Positions 34,475 to 45,779 of a DNA stretch of 64,000 nt are shown here, one piece after another; the stretch's first letter is position 1, and every line of letters starts with the position of its first letter. The notes beneath the pieces are model-generated. The model worked only from the letters and a program-made list of their open reading frames with translations, did not search any database and was not told the DNA's origin. Source of the stretch: Oreohelix idahoensis (Eukaryota > Mollusca > Gastropoda > Stylommatophora > Oreohelicidae); NCBI GenBank assembly GCA_024509875.1, contig JAMPIV010004255.1, positions 62,001-126,000 on the forward strand. Direction: 5' to 3'. The translations under genes and the position numbers were made by a program.

Positions 34475-35576
34475 TCAATCTGTTGTGGCAAGTGCGGAGT
34501 CTGAAGATTACCACTTGTTCTCTTCTGTGGAGCTGGTAGTAAGCATATTCTGTGTGTGCCCTGGATGTTCTACATTCCATTTGTTTATTCTGCTATATGA
34601 GTTTAAAAAGCTTACTTTTTGAATGAAGTTTAGAATAAATCTGGAATGCAAGATTTTAATGAAACACTTTAGAATAAGACTGGACTATGGAATGTTATTT
34701 CAGCATTCAGAAGAAAATGGGAGCAAAATTTAGCTCTAACGTAACATTCAAGTTCCAAGTCATTTACTATTACATTAGGCTTGAGACATATCATTTTGTT
34801 CCCAGTACTCCTGGTCTTAATAAATAAAGACAGTGGAACAATTGATAGAGAATAGTAAACAAAAGAAGTATAAAAAGGAAATAGTAGATGACAGAGAGAT
34901 GATACTGACCTATAACCTTTTATCCTAAATCCTTGGGGAGAGCTTTGTTTCAGAAACTGGATTTTTTTCAGTTTTTATATGAGTCCAAAATCACCCAGAA
35001 TAGTCAGAAATTATCCAAATTATGATTGAACTGGAGCCCAAAGAAACTTTTGATTTCCAGAATATTGCAGTTTTCAGGTGTTTGGTTAACAGGTTATAGA
35101 CCTGTAGATGTAACAGGGGAAGAGATGGAGTACAGTGAAGCTGAAATTTGATAACCCTAAATGTTTACTAGGAGTCTTTGAGAAGATACAGAAAGAATAG
35201 GAATACTGGTCCCTGGAACATGTGCTAGAGAACTAAAGTAGGGTGGTGCCAAGCTTTCAGACTCATCATGTCAAACAAATTGCAACAGAACAATCACTGG
35301 AAGAGCACATAAAGTGCTTTGGCCACTCAAGGCAGTCAGCTGCTGTGGTGGGCTCATGTGACAGACAGTTTAATGTCGTAGTTCTGTTTCCTTGACATAT
35401 AATTTATTTCCATGTCCGTCTTCTTAGCCGCTTTGCAGCAGAATCCTGTTGTGTTTCTATGACAGATGCATTATTTCTGACTCTCTTCAACCACCCAAAT
35501 TTTAGTAGCATTCTGAAGAATCTATTATGGATGTATGTAATCTATTTTTATTTTCTGTAATCTATATTGAGCGTCT
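34475..35576. other. intron 5, no recognised content
   Basis: AT-rich. A short R1-like patch (CAAACAAATTGCAACAGAAC ... TGCTGTGGTGGGCTCATGTG, 35270..35365) may be a diverged minus-strand copy; otherwise nothing recognised. Confidence 0.4.
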
Positions 35577-35895
35577 GATAGACAAAGTGTAGTTAGAGCG
35601 CTGGTCTCTCCGTGACAAAGGTGCTAGGTTTGAATCATAGTATTGACACACTCCAGTCTACCCAGCTGTAAATGGGTACTTGACCTCTGTTTGAGTTAGG
35701 GAAGGAAAAAGCAACGAGGAAGGGAACTAGTCACCCCACCTGGATTCTGGACCTAGTATGGTGGTCTCTACCATTTCACTCCCATGTGGTAGTATCTTCT
35801 ACACCTCACGGTAGAAGGGGAACGACTAAGTGAAGTGAAGTGGTAGTATCTGTCATGGGACTACCTTTTTATATTGGTCTCAGCATTTTCAGCTT
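35577..35895 (+). mobile_element. SINE of family R2 with an internal 54-bp insertion
   Basis: R2 body (CTACCCAGCTGTAAATGGGT, GGAAGGGAACTAGTCACCCC). The 3' part is interrupted at 35798 by TCTACACCTCACGGTAGAAG... . The 11-mer TGGTAGTATCT stands on both sides of the insertion (35787..35797 and 35841..35851). Confidence 0.75.
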
Positions 35896-36281
35896 AAATT
35901 TGTTTTTAAAATCTGAGTGTAGCAGTTTTCTTAACCATTCTTCTGAGTTTAGTATGTTTTATATTTCGTCTTGTCCATTCTTGCTTTTATATGCACATCT
36001 ACCCATTTTGAGGTCAAAAATAAAAATGCTGTTTTGCATGTCACCTCAGAAGACAAATTACATAATGCTTTGAGAGTAAATGCAAGAAAGTGATAAGTAT
36101 TTTTAGTACTTCAAAGGTACCCTAGAAGATGATGGAAGTGACAGTAGTAATAAACTCCTGAAGAAGCATGTATTGATGCTAGCTGGTGTTAGTAGATGCC
36201 CCACCTAATTCCCCAGGGTTTCTGAATAGGCAGACAAAGAATAACTCTGATAGGATAGTCTGGTGCTCTCTCTTCCAAACC

Positions 36282-36314
36282 TCTACACCTCACGGTAGAA
36301 GGGGAACGACTAAG
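36282..36314. repeat. second copy of the 33-bp CACGGTAGAAGGGG motif
   Basis: Identical over 33 bp (TCTACACC ... GAACGACTAAG) to 35798..35830. It stands outside any R2 body here. Confidence 0.7.
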
Positions 36315-36344
36315 TAAGAATGAGACTACTGTGGCCTCAGGCAT

Positions 36345-36460
36345 GTCTAACAGGGTGGCTACTATAAGGTTGTGCGTGAGGCTGGAACAGGGTGGCTACT
36401 ATAAGGTTGTGCGTGAGGCTGGAACAGGGTGGCTACTATAAGGTTGTGCGTGAGGCTGGC
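36345..36460. repeat. 37-bp tandem repeat, about three copies
   Basis: Unit GGAACAGGGTGGCTACTATA followed by AGGTTGTGCGTGAGGCT, virtually identical copies. It runs into an R1 copy, whose first bases (GAGGCTGGCAACCTCATCA) overlap the unit end. Confidence 0.9.
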
Positions 36461-36600
36461 AACCTCATCATGTAAAACTGATTGCCACAGAAACCACCAC
36501 TACCAGACCATGTGAATGTTTGATGCAGGCTTCCTGCAAGGGGACAAGCTGCTGTGGTGGCTCCATGCTCCATAAGGATCAGAAAGGAAAATTAAAAATG
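36450..36600 (-). repeat. R1 repeat copy
   Basis: Reverse orientation: GGCAACCTCATCATGTAAAA, CACAGAAACCACCACTACCA, GCAGGCTTCCTGCAAGGGGA. Confidence 0.8.
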
Positions 36601-37440
36601 ATGATATTACACCTTACCTAAAAAATGAAGCTGCGTCTCCTCATGTCGTTAATTTGCAGAAGTGAAAGTAAAGATTAAATTGAAACTAAATAAAATAGCA
36701 ATTTGGCAAACTAGTGGATTCATGTAGTTCTCCGAGGAGACCAAAGAAGAATAGAGTTACTACCCTCACATGGAATGTTGTAAGAAGTGATTAACTGATT
36801 GTGGATGGAATTATTTTTAGACCCCAAAAGTTTGCATATACATAAGTTACGTTTACTGAGATAAAATATCTAATTATAAGTAAAGTATAACTTATTATAT
36901 ATGAAATTAAAGGAAAATGAATGGGCATTATGAACATATTAATCGTTTTTACTAAATTTATAATTTAGTAGTTTTGTTAGATTAAACAGTACATACCCCA
37001 AAAAAAAAATTATCTATCATGAAATTTTTTTCCCGCTTACCTAAGGCCTTCATCATAAATTTTTGTCACAATACATTCTAATTGCTTTCATTGTGTAGGT
37101 AATCCATTTGGTAATACAGAAAAAGTAACAAAAGTGAATAGTTATTAAACAAGCAGGACGTTTCTATTGTAAACCGCTTCCATTCTGTGTATTTTCGGCC
37201 GTTGTTTATAACTACGAAACACAAATAAAAATTAAGCTAACACACTGAAATTCCCACCAAAAGTGAACAGAGACTGTTCAGAAATGCTTAAAAATGTGTT
37301 TATTTACGTCTTGGATTAAATTCCGGTCATTTTAAAATACTGGATCGGAAAAAGAATGAAAATTAGTTAGCGTCTTTAAATAGACGTTACGCCCAGAGGA
37401 ACAGAACTGAGAGTCTTTAAAAAGATGTTACGTACGGAAC
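36601..37440. other. intron 5, no recognised content
   Basis: AT-rich sequence; no coding similarity or terminal repeats seen. Confidence 0.5.
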
Positions 37441-37454
37441 CAGTTAATGTGATG

Positions 37455-37605
37455 TTTTGTATGGGACTGGCAATCTCATCCTGTAACAGAAATTGCTGCA
37501 GGAACCAGCGCTACAGGAGCATATGAATGCTTTGGTGCCTGCTTCCTACAAAGGGGCCAGGTGCAGTGATGTTTCCATTCTCCATAAGGAGCAAAAAAGA
37601 AAATA
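37455..37605 (-). repeat. R1 repeat copy
   Basis: TGTATGGGACTGGCAATCTC, CTGCAGGAACCAGCGCTACA and CTGCTTCCTACAAAGGGG match R1 in reverse. Confidence 0.75.
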
Positions 37606-37645
37606 TTGATGAATCTGGTGGGTGAAGTGTTGTCCTTTCTGAGTC

Positions 37646-37919
37646 ATTGGATTTCTATAAGAGTGGGACAAATTTGTGTTCTTCATGGATTTCTATAAGA
37701 ATGGGACAAATTTGTGTTCTTCATGGATTTCTATAAGAATGGGACAAATTTGTGTTCTTCATGGATTTCTATAAGAATGGGACAAATTTGTGTTCTTCAT
37801 GGACTTCTATAAGAATGGGACAAATTTGTGTTCTTCATGGATTTTTATAAGAGTGGGACAAATTTGTGTTCTTCATGGATTTCTATAAGAATGGGACAAA
37901 TTTGTGTTCTTCATGGATT
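37646..37919. repeat. 38-bp minisatellite, about seven copies
   Basis: Unit TGGATTTCTATAAGAATGGG followed by ACAAATTTGTGTTCTTCA, repeated head to tail with one or two base differences. It lies 140 bp upstream of the acceptor of CAMSAP exon f. Confidence 0.95.
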
Positions 37920-37984
37920 TCACATCTCCTTGGGTGAATTTCACATCTCCTTGGATGAATTTCACATCTCCTTGGGTGAATTTC
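37919..37984. repeat. 21-bp tandem repeat, three copies
   Basis: Unit TTTCACATCTCCTTGGGTGA, plus one A, directly abutting the 38-bp minisatellite. Confidence 0.9.
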
Positions 37985-38059
37985 AGGGGTAAATAAAATT
38001 TAAAGTTTTGACATGGTTACAATCTGTTTCAGTCACACTTTTTTATTTTATTTTGTTAG

Positions 38060-38259
38060 GTTAAAAGAGGAAGAGCAAGAGAGAAAGAAGGCTGACGAGA
38101 AAGCAAGAAGGGAGACCATTTTCCAACAGTACCTCCAGAAGAAACAAGAAGATGAAGAATCACCAGTGAAGTCTCACCCCAAAAGGCGTGATGCAAGTGC
38201 CAGTAAACAGCGGCCCAAGTCCATGTTTGTGAAAGCTAAGGCTATGACCCCAGAGCCTG
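38060..38259 (+). CDS. CAMSAP: CAMSAP exon f (coiled coil end, RPKSMFV motif)
   Basis: Acceptor TTTTGTTAG|, donor GAGCCTG|GTAATT; 200 nt, entered to complete a split Gln codon and left with one base over. It encodes KEEEQERKKADEKARRETIF, then QQYLQKKQEDEE and RPKSMFVKAKAMTPEPG. The ETIFQQYLxxK helix followed by RPKS(M/L)FV is a family signature. Two minisatellites end 76 bp before its acceptor. Confidence 0.94.
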
Positions 38260-38459
38260 GTAATTGGGAATGTTGTAGTGTTTATGTCTGAGGATAACTC
38301 AGTGAGATTTGCTCCGTAATTTATTTTCCTGTGTCAGAAATGTAACAAATCATGTCAGATGTGATTTGCCTTTATGATCACCACATGCTTTGAGAAGCCC
38401 TGTGTAGTTCTGGGGGGTTGGGGGTCTCTGAGCAGACAAGGGAAGAATAGACTTACAGC

Positions 38460-38593
38460 TACCTCAGGGGCATGTCATAGCAAGTGATTGATATGAGGTT
38501 GTACTTGGGGGTCCAGTAATCTCATTATGTCAAACAAACTGCTGCAGGAACCACAGCTACAAGAGTACAGGGGCTTTGATGCATGATTCCTGT

Positions 38594-38684
<91 letters not shown>

Positions 38685-38694
38685 GGGGGGGGGG

Positions 38695-38738
<44 letters not shown>

Positions 38739-38800
38739 GGGGGGGGGGGGGGGGGAGGGTGGTAGCTGCAGTGTTGGCTCCATGCAAACAAAAAGGAAAT
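38460..38800 (-). repeat. R1 repeat copy carrying an expanded G tract
   Basis: AATCTCATTATGTCAAACAA, GCTGCAGGAACCACAGCTAC and, after the G tract, GTGGTAGCTGCAGTGTTGGC and TCCATGCAAACAAAAAGG match R1 in reverse. The G tract replaces the GGGG found at the corresponding site in other copies (CTGCAAGGGGACAAGCTGC). Confidence 0.8.
38594..38759. repeat. poly-G tract, 166 bp with a 90-base pure run
   Basis: Pure G from 38594 to 38683, then G broken only by single A at 38684, 38697, 38738 and 38756. Poly-Pro and poly-Gly open frames on it are artefacts. Confidence 0.95.
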
Positions 38801-39409
38801 GATTGAATATACTTTGATAATACAGATTACGGTATTTCAGTGTGTCATTCATGGGTATTAGTTTAGTCATATGCTCACGAGGAGTTACAAGCAGAGAACT
38901 GTCTTCAAATGTCCAGTAGCTGAAGGGAGAATAAGAAAATGTAAAAAGTTCCCAGTGTCTGAAGAGAATGGGAAAATGAAAAAATAAAAAAGTGCGATCT
39001 AAGTTTACAGAAATCTTGATGGTGACACAAGTAACTGGACTCTGGATGGGAGTGGTCGAGCTGAAGACATGGATCTGACTGACCCCAAAAGAACGTAACT
39101 GATAAAGGATACATACTCCTGTTTTAAGTGGTGAAAAACTTTAGGAAGAAAAAACATTGGTGCATGGAAAAGTTTGGCTAGTTAATGAAGTTTGTAACAG
39201 TTTGTGTACCAAATTTTATGAGTTTTCAATAGTTTTTTTTTTTGGGTCGAGAAAAACAAATATGTAGTTATCTCTGTATGCTGTTCATACACCCAAGGGA
39301 GATAGTGCGGTTTCCACAGCATATGATACTGTTAAAGTTGCTGTAACTATTATAGATTGTAGGCAACACTTTATCAAAATCATCAGGATTTTGATTTGTT
39401 TTTAATCAG
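38801..39409. other. intron 6, 3' part, nothing recognised
   Basis: No repeat or coding similarity seen. Confidence 0.5.
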
Positions 39410-39502
39410 GGGCTTTAGCGCCAGACTCCGGAAGTAGCTCACAGGAAGATCTGACTGGTCGGACAAATATGAGTGGCAGATCTACGCCAGGTGTTATGTC
39501 GG
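39410..39502 (+). CDS. CAMSAP: CAMSAP exon g (short linker)
   Basis: Acceptor TTTAATCAG|, donor ATGTCGG|GTAAGT; 93 nt, entered and left with one base over. It encodes GALAPDSGSSQEDL and then TGRTNMSGRSTPGVMSG. DSGSSQEDL is an acidic/serine motif of the region between the coiled coil and CKK. The frame is continuous with both neighbours. Confidence 0.85.
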
Positions 39503-40424
39503 GTAAGTTATGGATTATTAAAAAAAAAGAAAAAAGATAGAAATTCCAGCTGTTTGAAGAATGTTGCACTGGTGCATTGTTTCGTATTTAATTTTTATCT
39601 ACCTGTCACAGCACTAGTTTGATTTCTATTACTTCCAGTCTTTACCAATGAGACCTGCAACCAGTCCTAAGCCCTAGACCTACATTCAAAGACAACAAAA
39701 AAATTTCCATTCAATTTTCATTTTAATTTCATTTTCTAATATGTGAAGTGAAACTATTTTCAGACCCTAGTTTGCCAGGCACACATAATTTTTCCTCATT
39801 TTTATTTTTGAAATATATGGTTGTGGCTATACTCAACTCGGAGGTTTAAAACATTTTTATATATGAAATGTCATTCATTGAATCAAATTTTCAAAAGTTG
39901 TGTCCCAGATCATGTTATCCACTTTCTGTATCAGGTCTCCGATTCTAGATTCAAAATTCAAATCTAGATTTTTGTCCTACAGCGTACTTGAATGTTGCAT
40001 GAATATTTACTTTTAACGAATTGATTATCATTTTTGGGTGTCTATGAATTAATGCCCAACTGGAAAATTGCCTCCTTTGTTTGTTTGTGTTTTTTTTCAA
40101 TCGTTTTGTAAATAGGTCAATACCCTCAAGTCCATGTGGCGCATAGGCCAGTGTACCACACACTTCTTCTTCTGCCACTTTTTTTCATTTCTCTCAGCAG
40201 TTCTCACATATTTGACTTCTGTCTTGATGTCCCTTTTCTGTGCATTTTACAATTTTCCTCTTGTCTTGTGACTTTCATGTTAGTGCCTGATGATTTACGT
40301 TAGAATACTCCTTTTGCCTGTATTTCTCTCTGTGATAATGAATTCTAAATAGATCAACTCATTGTTTGTTTTGCCATGTTATAAAAAAATGATTAACCAT
40401 TAGCAAAGACTTATTCACTTATTC
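39503..40424. other. intron 7, 5' part, nothing recognised
   Basis: AT-rich; no supported feature. Confidence 0.5.
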
Positions 40425-40795
40425 CATTCATTAACACTTGAACACCCTTCAGCAAGTTCAGTCCAAACCTTTGTTCAGTCCTGTGTCATCCAAGGTCTTT
40501 CAGTAGCTTCCTTATCCTCTTTTAAGTCTTGTCTCTACTTCTCTTCTCCATATATTTCATTCTCCATCGCTTTCTTTTACCCTGTGGGTTCCTGAACAAG
40601 AACTGCTTTATAATGCTGCCAGCTAGTTTTTTTTCAGTTTGTGTCGTTTCCAACCCGTGTCTTTTCCTCACCTCAAGTTCCTCTAGTGTTTGTCTAGTTC
40701 TTTCCATCAGTTCCACATTAGTGATCTTGTCATACCATTTTAATCCTTGTGTGCACAAGCATTCATTTATAAAAATCGTTAACTTTCTGGTAACA
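40425..40795 (-). mobile_element. LINE 3'-end fragment
   Basis: Minus strand reads GLKWYDKITNVELMERTRQT, KKLAGSIIKQFLFRNPQGKR, the same family as 24395 (GLKLYDKVTNGELMTRTRQ). It is broken by frameshifts and 5'-truncated. Confidence 0.75.
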
Positions 40796-41159
40796 CAATA
40801 CTACTGCTACATTTTAAAATGAAAATATTCCCAATTCTCATTACGAATAGCATATGCAAAGGACATGAGAAGATAAGAGGTTGCAGTCTCATTGGCTTGT
40901 CCGTGCATTATGGAATCAGTATGTTTATTCAATGTGCATGCTGCTATATGTTTTTTTTTAAAATATGTGTCTTACTAGACCAAATTGATTCACCTGCCCT
41001 CCCACCTTAGTTTCTGGCACGTTTTCTTGTAGTTTTGTTGTTTTGGTTCGCACTTATGTCATCATGCTTTCGATTTTGGATCTATCAATAACAGAATGAT
41101 AAAAATTCTTAGAGAGTGCAAAATGTTGGATTGAAACGAAAGCTAGAGGCCACTTTTGT

Positions 41160-41386
41160 GTGTGTTAGGCCCATATTTTCTTGACCATCGGCACATTAGG
41201 GGTGATGTGGTCGGCATCACGCCGGCCGCCTTAACCGTCCCAGAGTTGCTGTGGTACCCAATTCATGAGGCTGGGTTGACCCCGAAGCCATTTGTGGTCT
41301 AAAAAATTCCACCTCAACTGGGGATTGAACCATGGACCACTGAGGTAGGAAGCCAGTGCGCCAAACACTGCACTACCGCGGCTCCC
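41160..41386 (-). mobile_element. tRNA-derived SINE (family R3), truncated
   Basis: In reverse: GGAGCCGCGGTAGTGCAGTG head, ATGGTTCAATCCCC B-box, then AACTCTGGGACGGTTAAGGC and CATCACCCCTAATGTGCCGA. The 3' end beyond GGCCTAACAC is missing relative to 63405. Confidence 0.85.
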
Positions 41387-41689
41387 AAGAATCAAAGAAT
41401 TGTAAAATATAAAACTAAGGGAGGTTTATGTCGAGTTGTGCATGGGATGTTCAGATAGAAATCATGTACCTGCATCTGCTGGTTGCACATTCGATGTTTG
41501 TTTCGGTATATGAGAATGAGAATATTTTGTTGTGCTTTTAATCTTTATGCACAATTTAGTATTAATAATTCTAAAGTCAATCAAATATGCCGACAAACAA
41601 AAATTAATGTGATGAAAAAGACAGTATAAATTTGCTAATGGATGTTTGAGGACACCACTATGCCTTCTATTTTTTGTGTTTCAATTTTT

Positions 41690-41925
41690 GCTGTATGGAG
41701 CATGGAGCAACCACAGCTGTTGATCTCCCTGCAGGCAGCCTACATCACAACATTCATATGCTTTTGCAGTGGGGGTGTCTATAGCAGTGTGTTTTATGTG
41801 ATGAGTTTGCCAGCCTCATGTACAGTGTCATGTTAGTTGATTCTTACACCATGCCTGAGTAAGCAGTAGTACAGTTCTTTCCTCGTCTCCTCAGAGACTC
41901 TTTGAAGCTACACTCTACATCTAAC
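41690..41925 (+). repeat. R1 repeat copy (first of three in a row)
   Basis: GGAGCATGGAGCAACCACAG, GTTTTATGTGATGAGTTTGC, CTCCTCAGAGACTCTTTGAA. Confidence 0.75.
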
Positions 41926-41944
41926 ATTTCATTTTATTTTGTGT

Positions 41945-42165
41945 TCCATCTGGAGCATGGAGCTCTCCTGCAGTTGGTTCCCCTTTGTAGGAAGCCTTCA
42001 ACAAGCATTCACATGCTTGTGCAGCAGTGGTTTCTGGGACAGGTTTGTTTACATAATGAGTTTACCAGCCTCATGCACTGCTACATGTTAGTTGCCTTGT
42101 ATGACATGCCTGTGAGGATGTGGTAGTCCTGTTCTTTACACCTAACATGGTGGAATAAAATAAGG
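41945..42165 (+). repeat. R1 repeat copy (second of three)
   Basis: CATCTGGAGCATGGAGCTCT, CAGCAGTGGTTTCTGGGACA, CCAGCCTCATGCACTGCTAC. Confidence 0.75.
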
Positions 42166-42334
42166 CTTCTGAAACTCTGTTGATTGATAGTTAACTATAA
42201 CTTCATGAACCTTACAAACTACATTTTTCCAGTGGCCTAGTGATGATCAAGGGAGACAAGATGCTAGGTTTAAATCCTAGCCTAGTAATTTTGGCGTCGC
42301 CGCTATGTGTTATCATGTTTAAAAAAATTTTTTT

Positions 42335-42575
42335 TGTCATCACCTTACGGAGCATGGAGCCTCTACTGCAACTTGTGACTTTGCATGAAGCCTGCAACAA
42401 AGTAAATTCTAATATAGCAGTGGTTCATGTAGCAGTTTATTTTACACAAAGAGGTGACAAGGCCCATGCACAGTCTCAAAGTAGTCACATTTTATGACAT
42501 ACCTGAAGGAGCAGTAATACTGTTCTTTCTTTGTCTCCTCAGAGACCACCATGATCTACCCAGGGCTATGTTTTT
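42335..42575 (+). repeat. R1 repeat copy (third of three)
   Basis: CACCTTACGGAGCATGGAGC, TATTTTACACAAAGAGGTGA, TCTCCTCAGAGACCACCATG. Confidence 0.75.
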
Positions 42576-42649
42576 ATTGTTGGGACAAAAATAAGCAAGT
42601 CATAAATTTAGGAAAGGACAAACCAGGATTGGATGAAAAATTACATAAC

Positions 42650-42785
42650 CAGAAGATAATGTAGATTAATTAGCTGAAAAGATATCTCCTTAACTTCACT
42701 GTTTTTAACACGGAACTCAGTGGAAAATGGAGGCTAATACATAACATATGGTGAAAAAACTGGGAAGCTGATACAATGAATATGA
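42650..42785. repeat. inverted partner of the repeat at 34330
   Basis: CCAGAAGATAATGTAGATTA, AACACGGAACTCAGTGGAAA, GGCTAATACATAACATATGG are the reverse complement of 34330..34470. A short deletion (CTTTCCAC region) separates the two copies. Confidence 0.7.
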
Positions 42786-43749
42786 GAATCACTTTGTGAG
42801 AGATGATTAAGAAGTTCTCATTGCCAGTAACAAGTTTGTTGTGCATATAGTCTGGTACGTCAATAAATAACTTGTAAAATGGGAACCAAATTAAACTGGA
42901 ACTGGAAACCTTGATTGCACACAACTCGCATTTATATTATCATATTGTGAATTTATTAATCACATATAATGATAACGGCTTGCAGCAAATGGTGTTCATA
43001 GAATGATGACGTAGCTATACTGCGACTGTATTCAATGAATGAATTACCTCAGTGACTGGCTGAACGCATGAGGGAGATGGTCTTATATATTTAGTGAATT
43101 TAGTTCTAGTATAATCAATTCTAGGAGATTCGTGAAACAGAAAAGGAAATTAAGAAAATGATGAAGTGAATACAATTATGCACAATTCTATTGTATGTGC
43201 ACTAAAATGAATGACATCATCAAACAACCACTAAACACTAAATGATATGATAGATGATAAAATGGAGAAATGGACCCAAGCTAGAATATGCTGGAATGAA
43301 ACAGCTAGTCACCTGTAATGAAGAAGGAAGGAGATACAGGATATATCGTAAAGTGAAATGTCTGATTTCATTTTTCAGGTGATTGTTTTTTTGGTTTGGG
43401 TTGGTCTGAAATCAAGCTTTGATGTATCTGTGTTTTTTTGTTGCTTAATATGTGTTGTCAGACTGTTTGGTTAATTTTCTTATCTCTTCACTGAAACAGT
43501 GTAAAAATATAGGCCTTGAGAACTATTGTTAAGGTACATGTAGTTGGCATGACGTCACCAGGTATTACTGGAATGTAGCATGAGTGTTGGTGGGTGGGGG
43601 TGTAGGTGTCTATGAGTACTTTTTGGACAGAAACTGTGCTAGGGTGAGGTAAAAGCCATTACTGAATTAAAAGTTTTGTTTAAGTTTGTATGCTACATTT
43701 GTAGCATAGTAACAAGTAGCATCTTTTTTTTTACATTATGATATATCTT
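42786..43749. other. intron 7, unrecognised stretch
   Basis: No coding similarity or repeat relation seen. Confidence 0.5.
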
Positions 43750-44015
43750 GTTGTGAGCATCAAAAGGCTGAGTGATTTGGGTGCTTGCTTCTCGGGCAAA
43801 GTTACTGGGTTCAAAACCAGATAGGGTCATCCTCCAGTCTACCCAGCTGTAAATGGGTACCTGATTTCTGCTCTTTAGTTAGGGCAGGCAGAGGCAATGA
43901 AGAAGGTAACAGGTCAACCAATCACATAAAGCAGAGACCTAGTATAGTGAAGTCTCTAACACTTTCACTTCCCTACGGCAGTATCTGCTATGGGATTACC
44001 TTTTACCTTTTATCA
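43750..44015 (+). mobile_element. SINE of family R2
   Basis: AAGTTACTGGGTTCAAAACC B-box-like head, CTACCCAGCTGTAAATGGGT, GCAGAGACCTAGTATAGTGA, GCAGTATCTGCTATGGGATT. Confidence 0.8.
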
Positions 44016-44960
44016 TGTGGAGCTTTGATTGGTTATTAGAAGTGCACCATTAGTAATCACTGTGAGCCTAAGTTACGACAGGTGCTGGGGCGAATTGAAA
44101 TGTTAACCACCATGAAATATTTGAGGGGAAAAGAAATCTGTCTCGAGAAAGTTATTTAATGAAACACGATCATTATGGAGAAAAAAAAATGTAATTAATA
44201 AGGTTTTTTTGAGTTGGGTTGGGATGATGGGAAGAATGAGAAATATGCATCAAGTGTCGAGTTTCAGTGTGTGTTTAAAACCATGCATGTTTTTTTTGCC
44301 TGATGGCTTATCAATACATGCCTCTTTTTGTTCAGTCACAAAGGAGACAAATGTACTTTGTTTAAATTAATGTTTTATTAAAGTTCACTTTTATTTTATT
44401 GCAGCCCTATTGAGTTGCTTGCTTTGTGTACTTGTTTTTTTTTAAAACATCTGCATTGACACATCTGCCCCATGTCAAGTTTTGTGACTGTCATGAAGCA
44501 TGCTAGAGTAACATTACTCATCTACTGCAGATTTTGTGTTGACTTGGCTTTAAAACATGAGATGCCTTTTTTTTAAACCAATCAGTTTCCTAGGCATAAA
44601 GTTTACCAATAAAGTAACCTGTTAAAAAGTGATTATCTTTTAAAATATCCATGGAGTTAAGAAGAAGAATTTATTTTATAAACATTTTGTAAAATGCCAT
44701 TGAGAAATTTGTTAGCTTAAATTTTAATTCATAGACTTCTGCCTAGTAGTCTTATGTAAACTTGGTTGTTGAATTTACGACAAATAATGTGTTCAGGGTT
44801 GCAGTAAGGCTGTATTAGGACATTTAATTTAGAAGAGTTTGAAAAGGGGAAGAATAAAGAAATGGCTCACTAAAATTTAGTTTAGTAATGACACATGATG
44901 GAAATACTAGGCATAAAGTAAACAGTAAAAATGCATATATGTGCATATATATTCATTAAT
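44016..44960. other. intron 7, unrecognised stretch
   Basis: AT-rich; nothing supported. Confidence 0.5.
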
Positions 44961-44964
44961 TTAT

Positions 44965-45270
44965 GTTTGCTCCCTGTGGAGCACGGAGCGACCAGTGCAG
45001 CTTACCTCTTACAGGAAACCTGCACCAAAGCATTTGTATGCTCATACAGCGTTTTCTGCAGTAATTTTTCTTTCGTATGATGGGGTAGCAACTCTCATGG
45101 ACAGTTCCCTATAGTTGCCTACTATGGCATGCCTGATATGGTCGCCTACTATGGCATGCCTGATATGGTCGCCTACTATGGCATGCCTGATATGGTCGCC
45201 TACTATGGCATGCCTGAGGGAGCACTAGTTGTGTTTGTTTATTGTCTCTTCAGAGACCTCTGGGAACTAA
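44965..45270 (+). repeat. R1 repeat copy with internal tandem expansion
   Basis: TCCCTGTGGAGCACGGAGCG start, GATGGGGTAGCAACTCTCAT middle. The segment GCCTACTATGGCATGCCTGA is repeated about four times (27-bp unit, 45117..45217), then AGAGACCTCTGGGAACTAAA. Confidence 0.8.
45117..45217. repeat. 27-bp tandem repeat inside R1
   Basis: Unit GCCTACTATGGCATGCCTGA followed by TATGGTC; about 3.7 identical copies. Other R1 copies carry this segment once. Confidence 0.92.
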
Positions 45271-45601
45271 ACGTGGTTGTGTGTATAAAACCAATCAACA
45301 TATCTTTATTTTAAAAGGGTTGAGAAGTGTGCATGCAGGTTGGTCTGACATTATGCCCTGTGTTTCAACTTTCATAATGTATCCTAATATTCACACATGT
45401 GGCCACACCGTAAATAACTTTCATTTTTCACACACATCAGCAAAGTAAAAGATATCAAACTTCTGAAAACTTACTTTCTTACACACTTTTGCGCTTGGAA
45501 AAAAAAAAGAGAGAGAGAATATATGCAAACAGGAAATGCTTGAAATGAACTGACCTAGCTCATACAAGACGGGTCTAATTTGAAAAACAAAATCATTGTT
45601 C

Positions 45602-45764
45602 CCACTTTTTTTTTTTTTTTTTTTTTAAGTGGGAAGATGTACTCAATTTTTTACTTAGTAATATAAGTATACATTGCTTACTTCGAAAGTCCTTCACAAA
45701 AAGCTCTTCAGCAAGGGACACTACATGGGCTCCCTCATAGTAAGTGGGGGGGGGGGGGGGGGGG
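45602..45764. repeat. homopolymer tracts (T about 20, G 19)
   Basis: A T run near 45607..45626 and a pure G run at 45746..45764, the latter followed by (TG)n. Confidence 0.9.
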
Positions 45765-45779
45765 TGTGTGTGTGTGTAG

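Noticed and set aside
37646..37984. CRISPR-like array of regular repeats
   Set aside because: Units are directly tandem without variable spacers, in a eukaryotic intron. They are minisatellites.
38475..38870. Long poly-proline and poly-glycine open frames
   Set aside because: They are translations of the G/C homopolymer tract and carry no other sequence.
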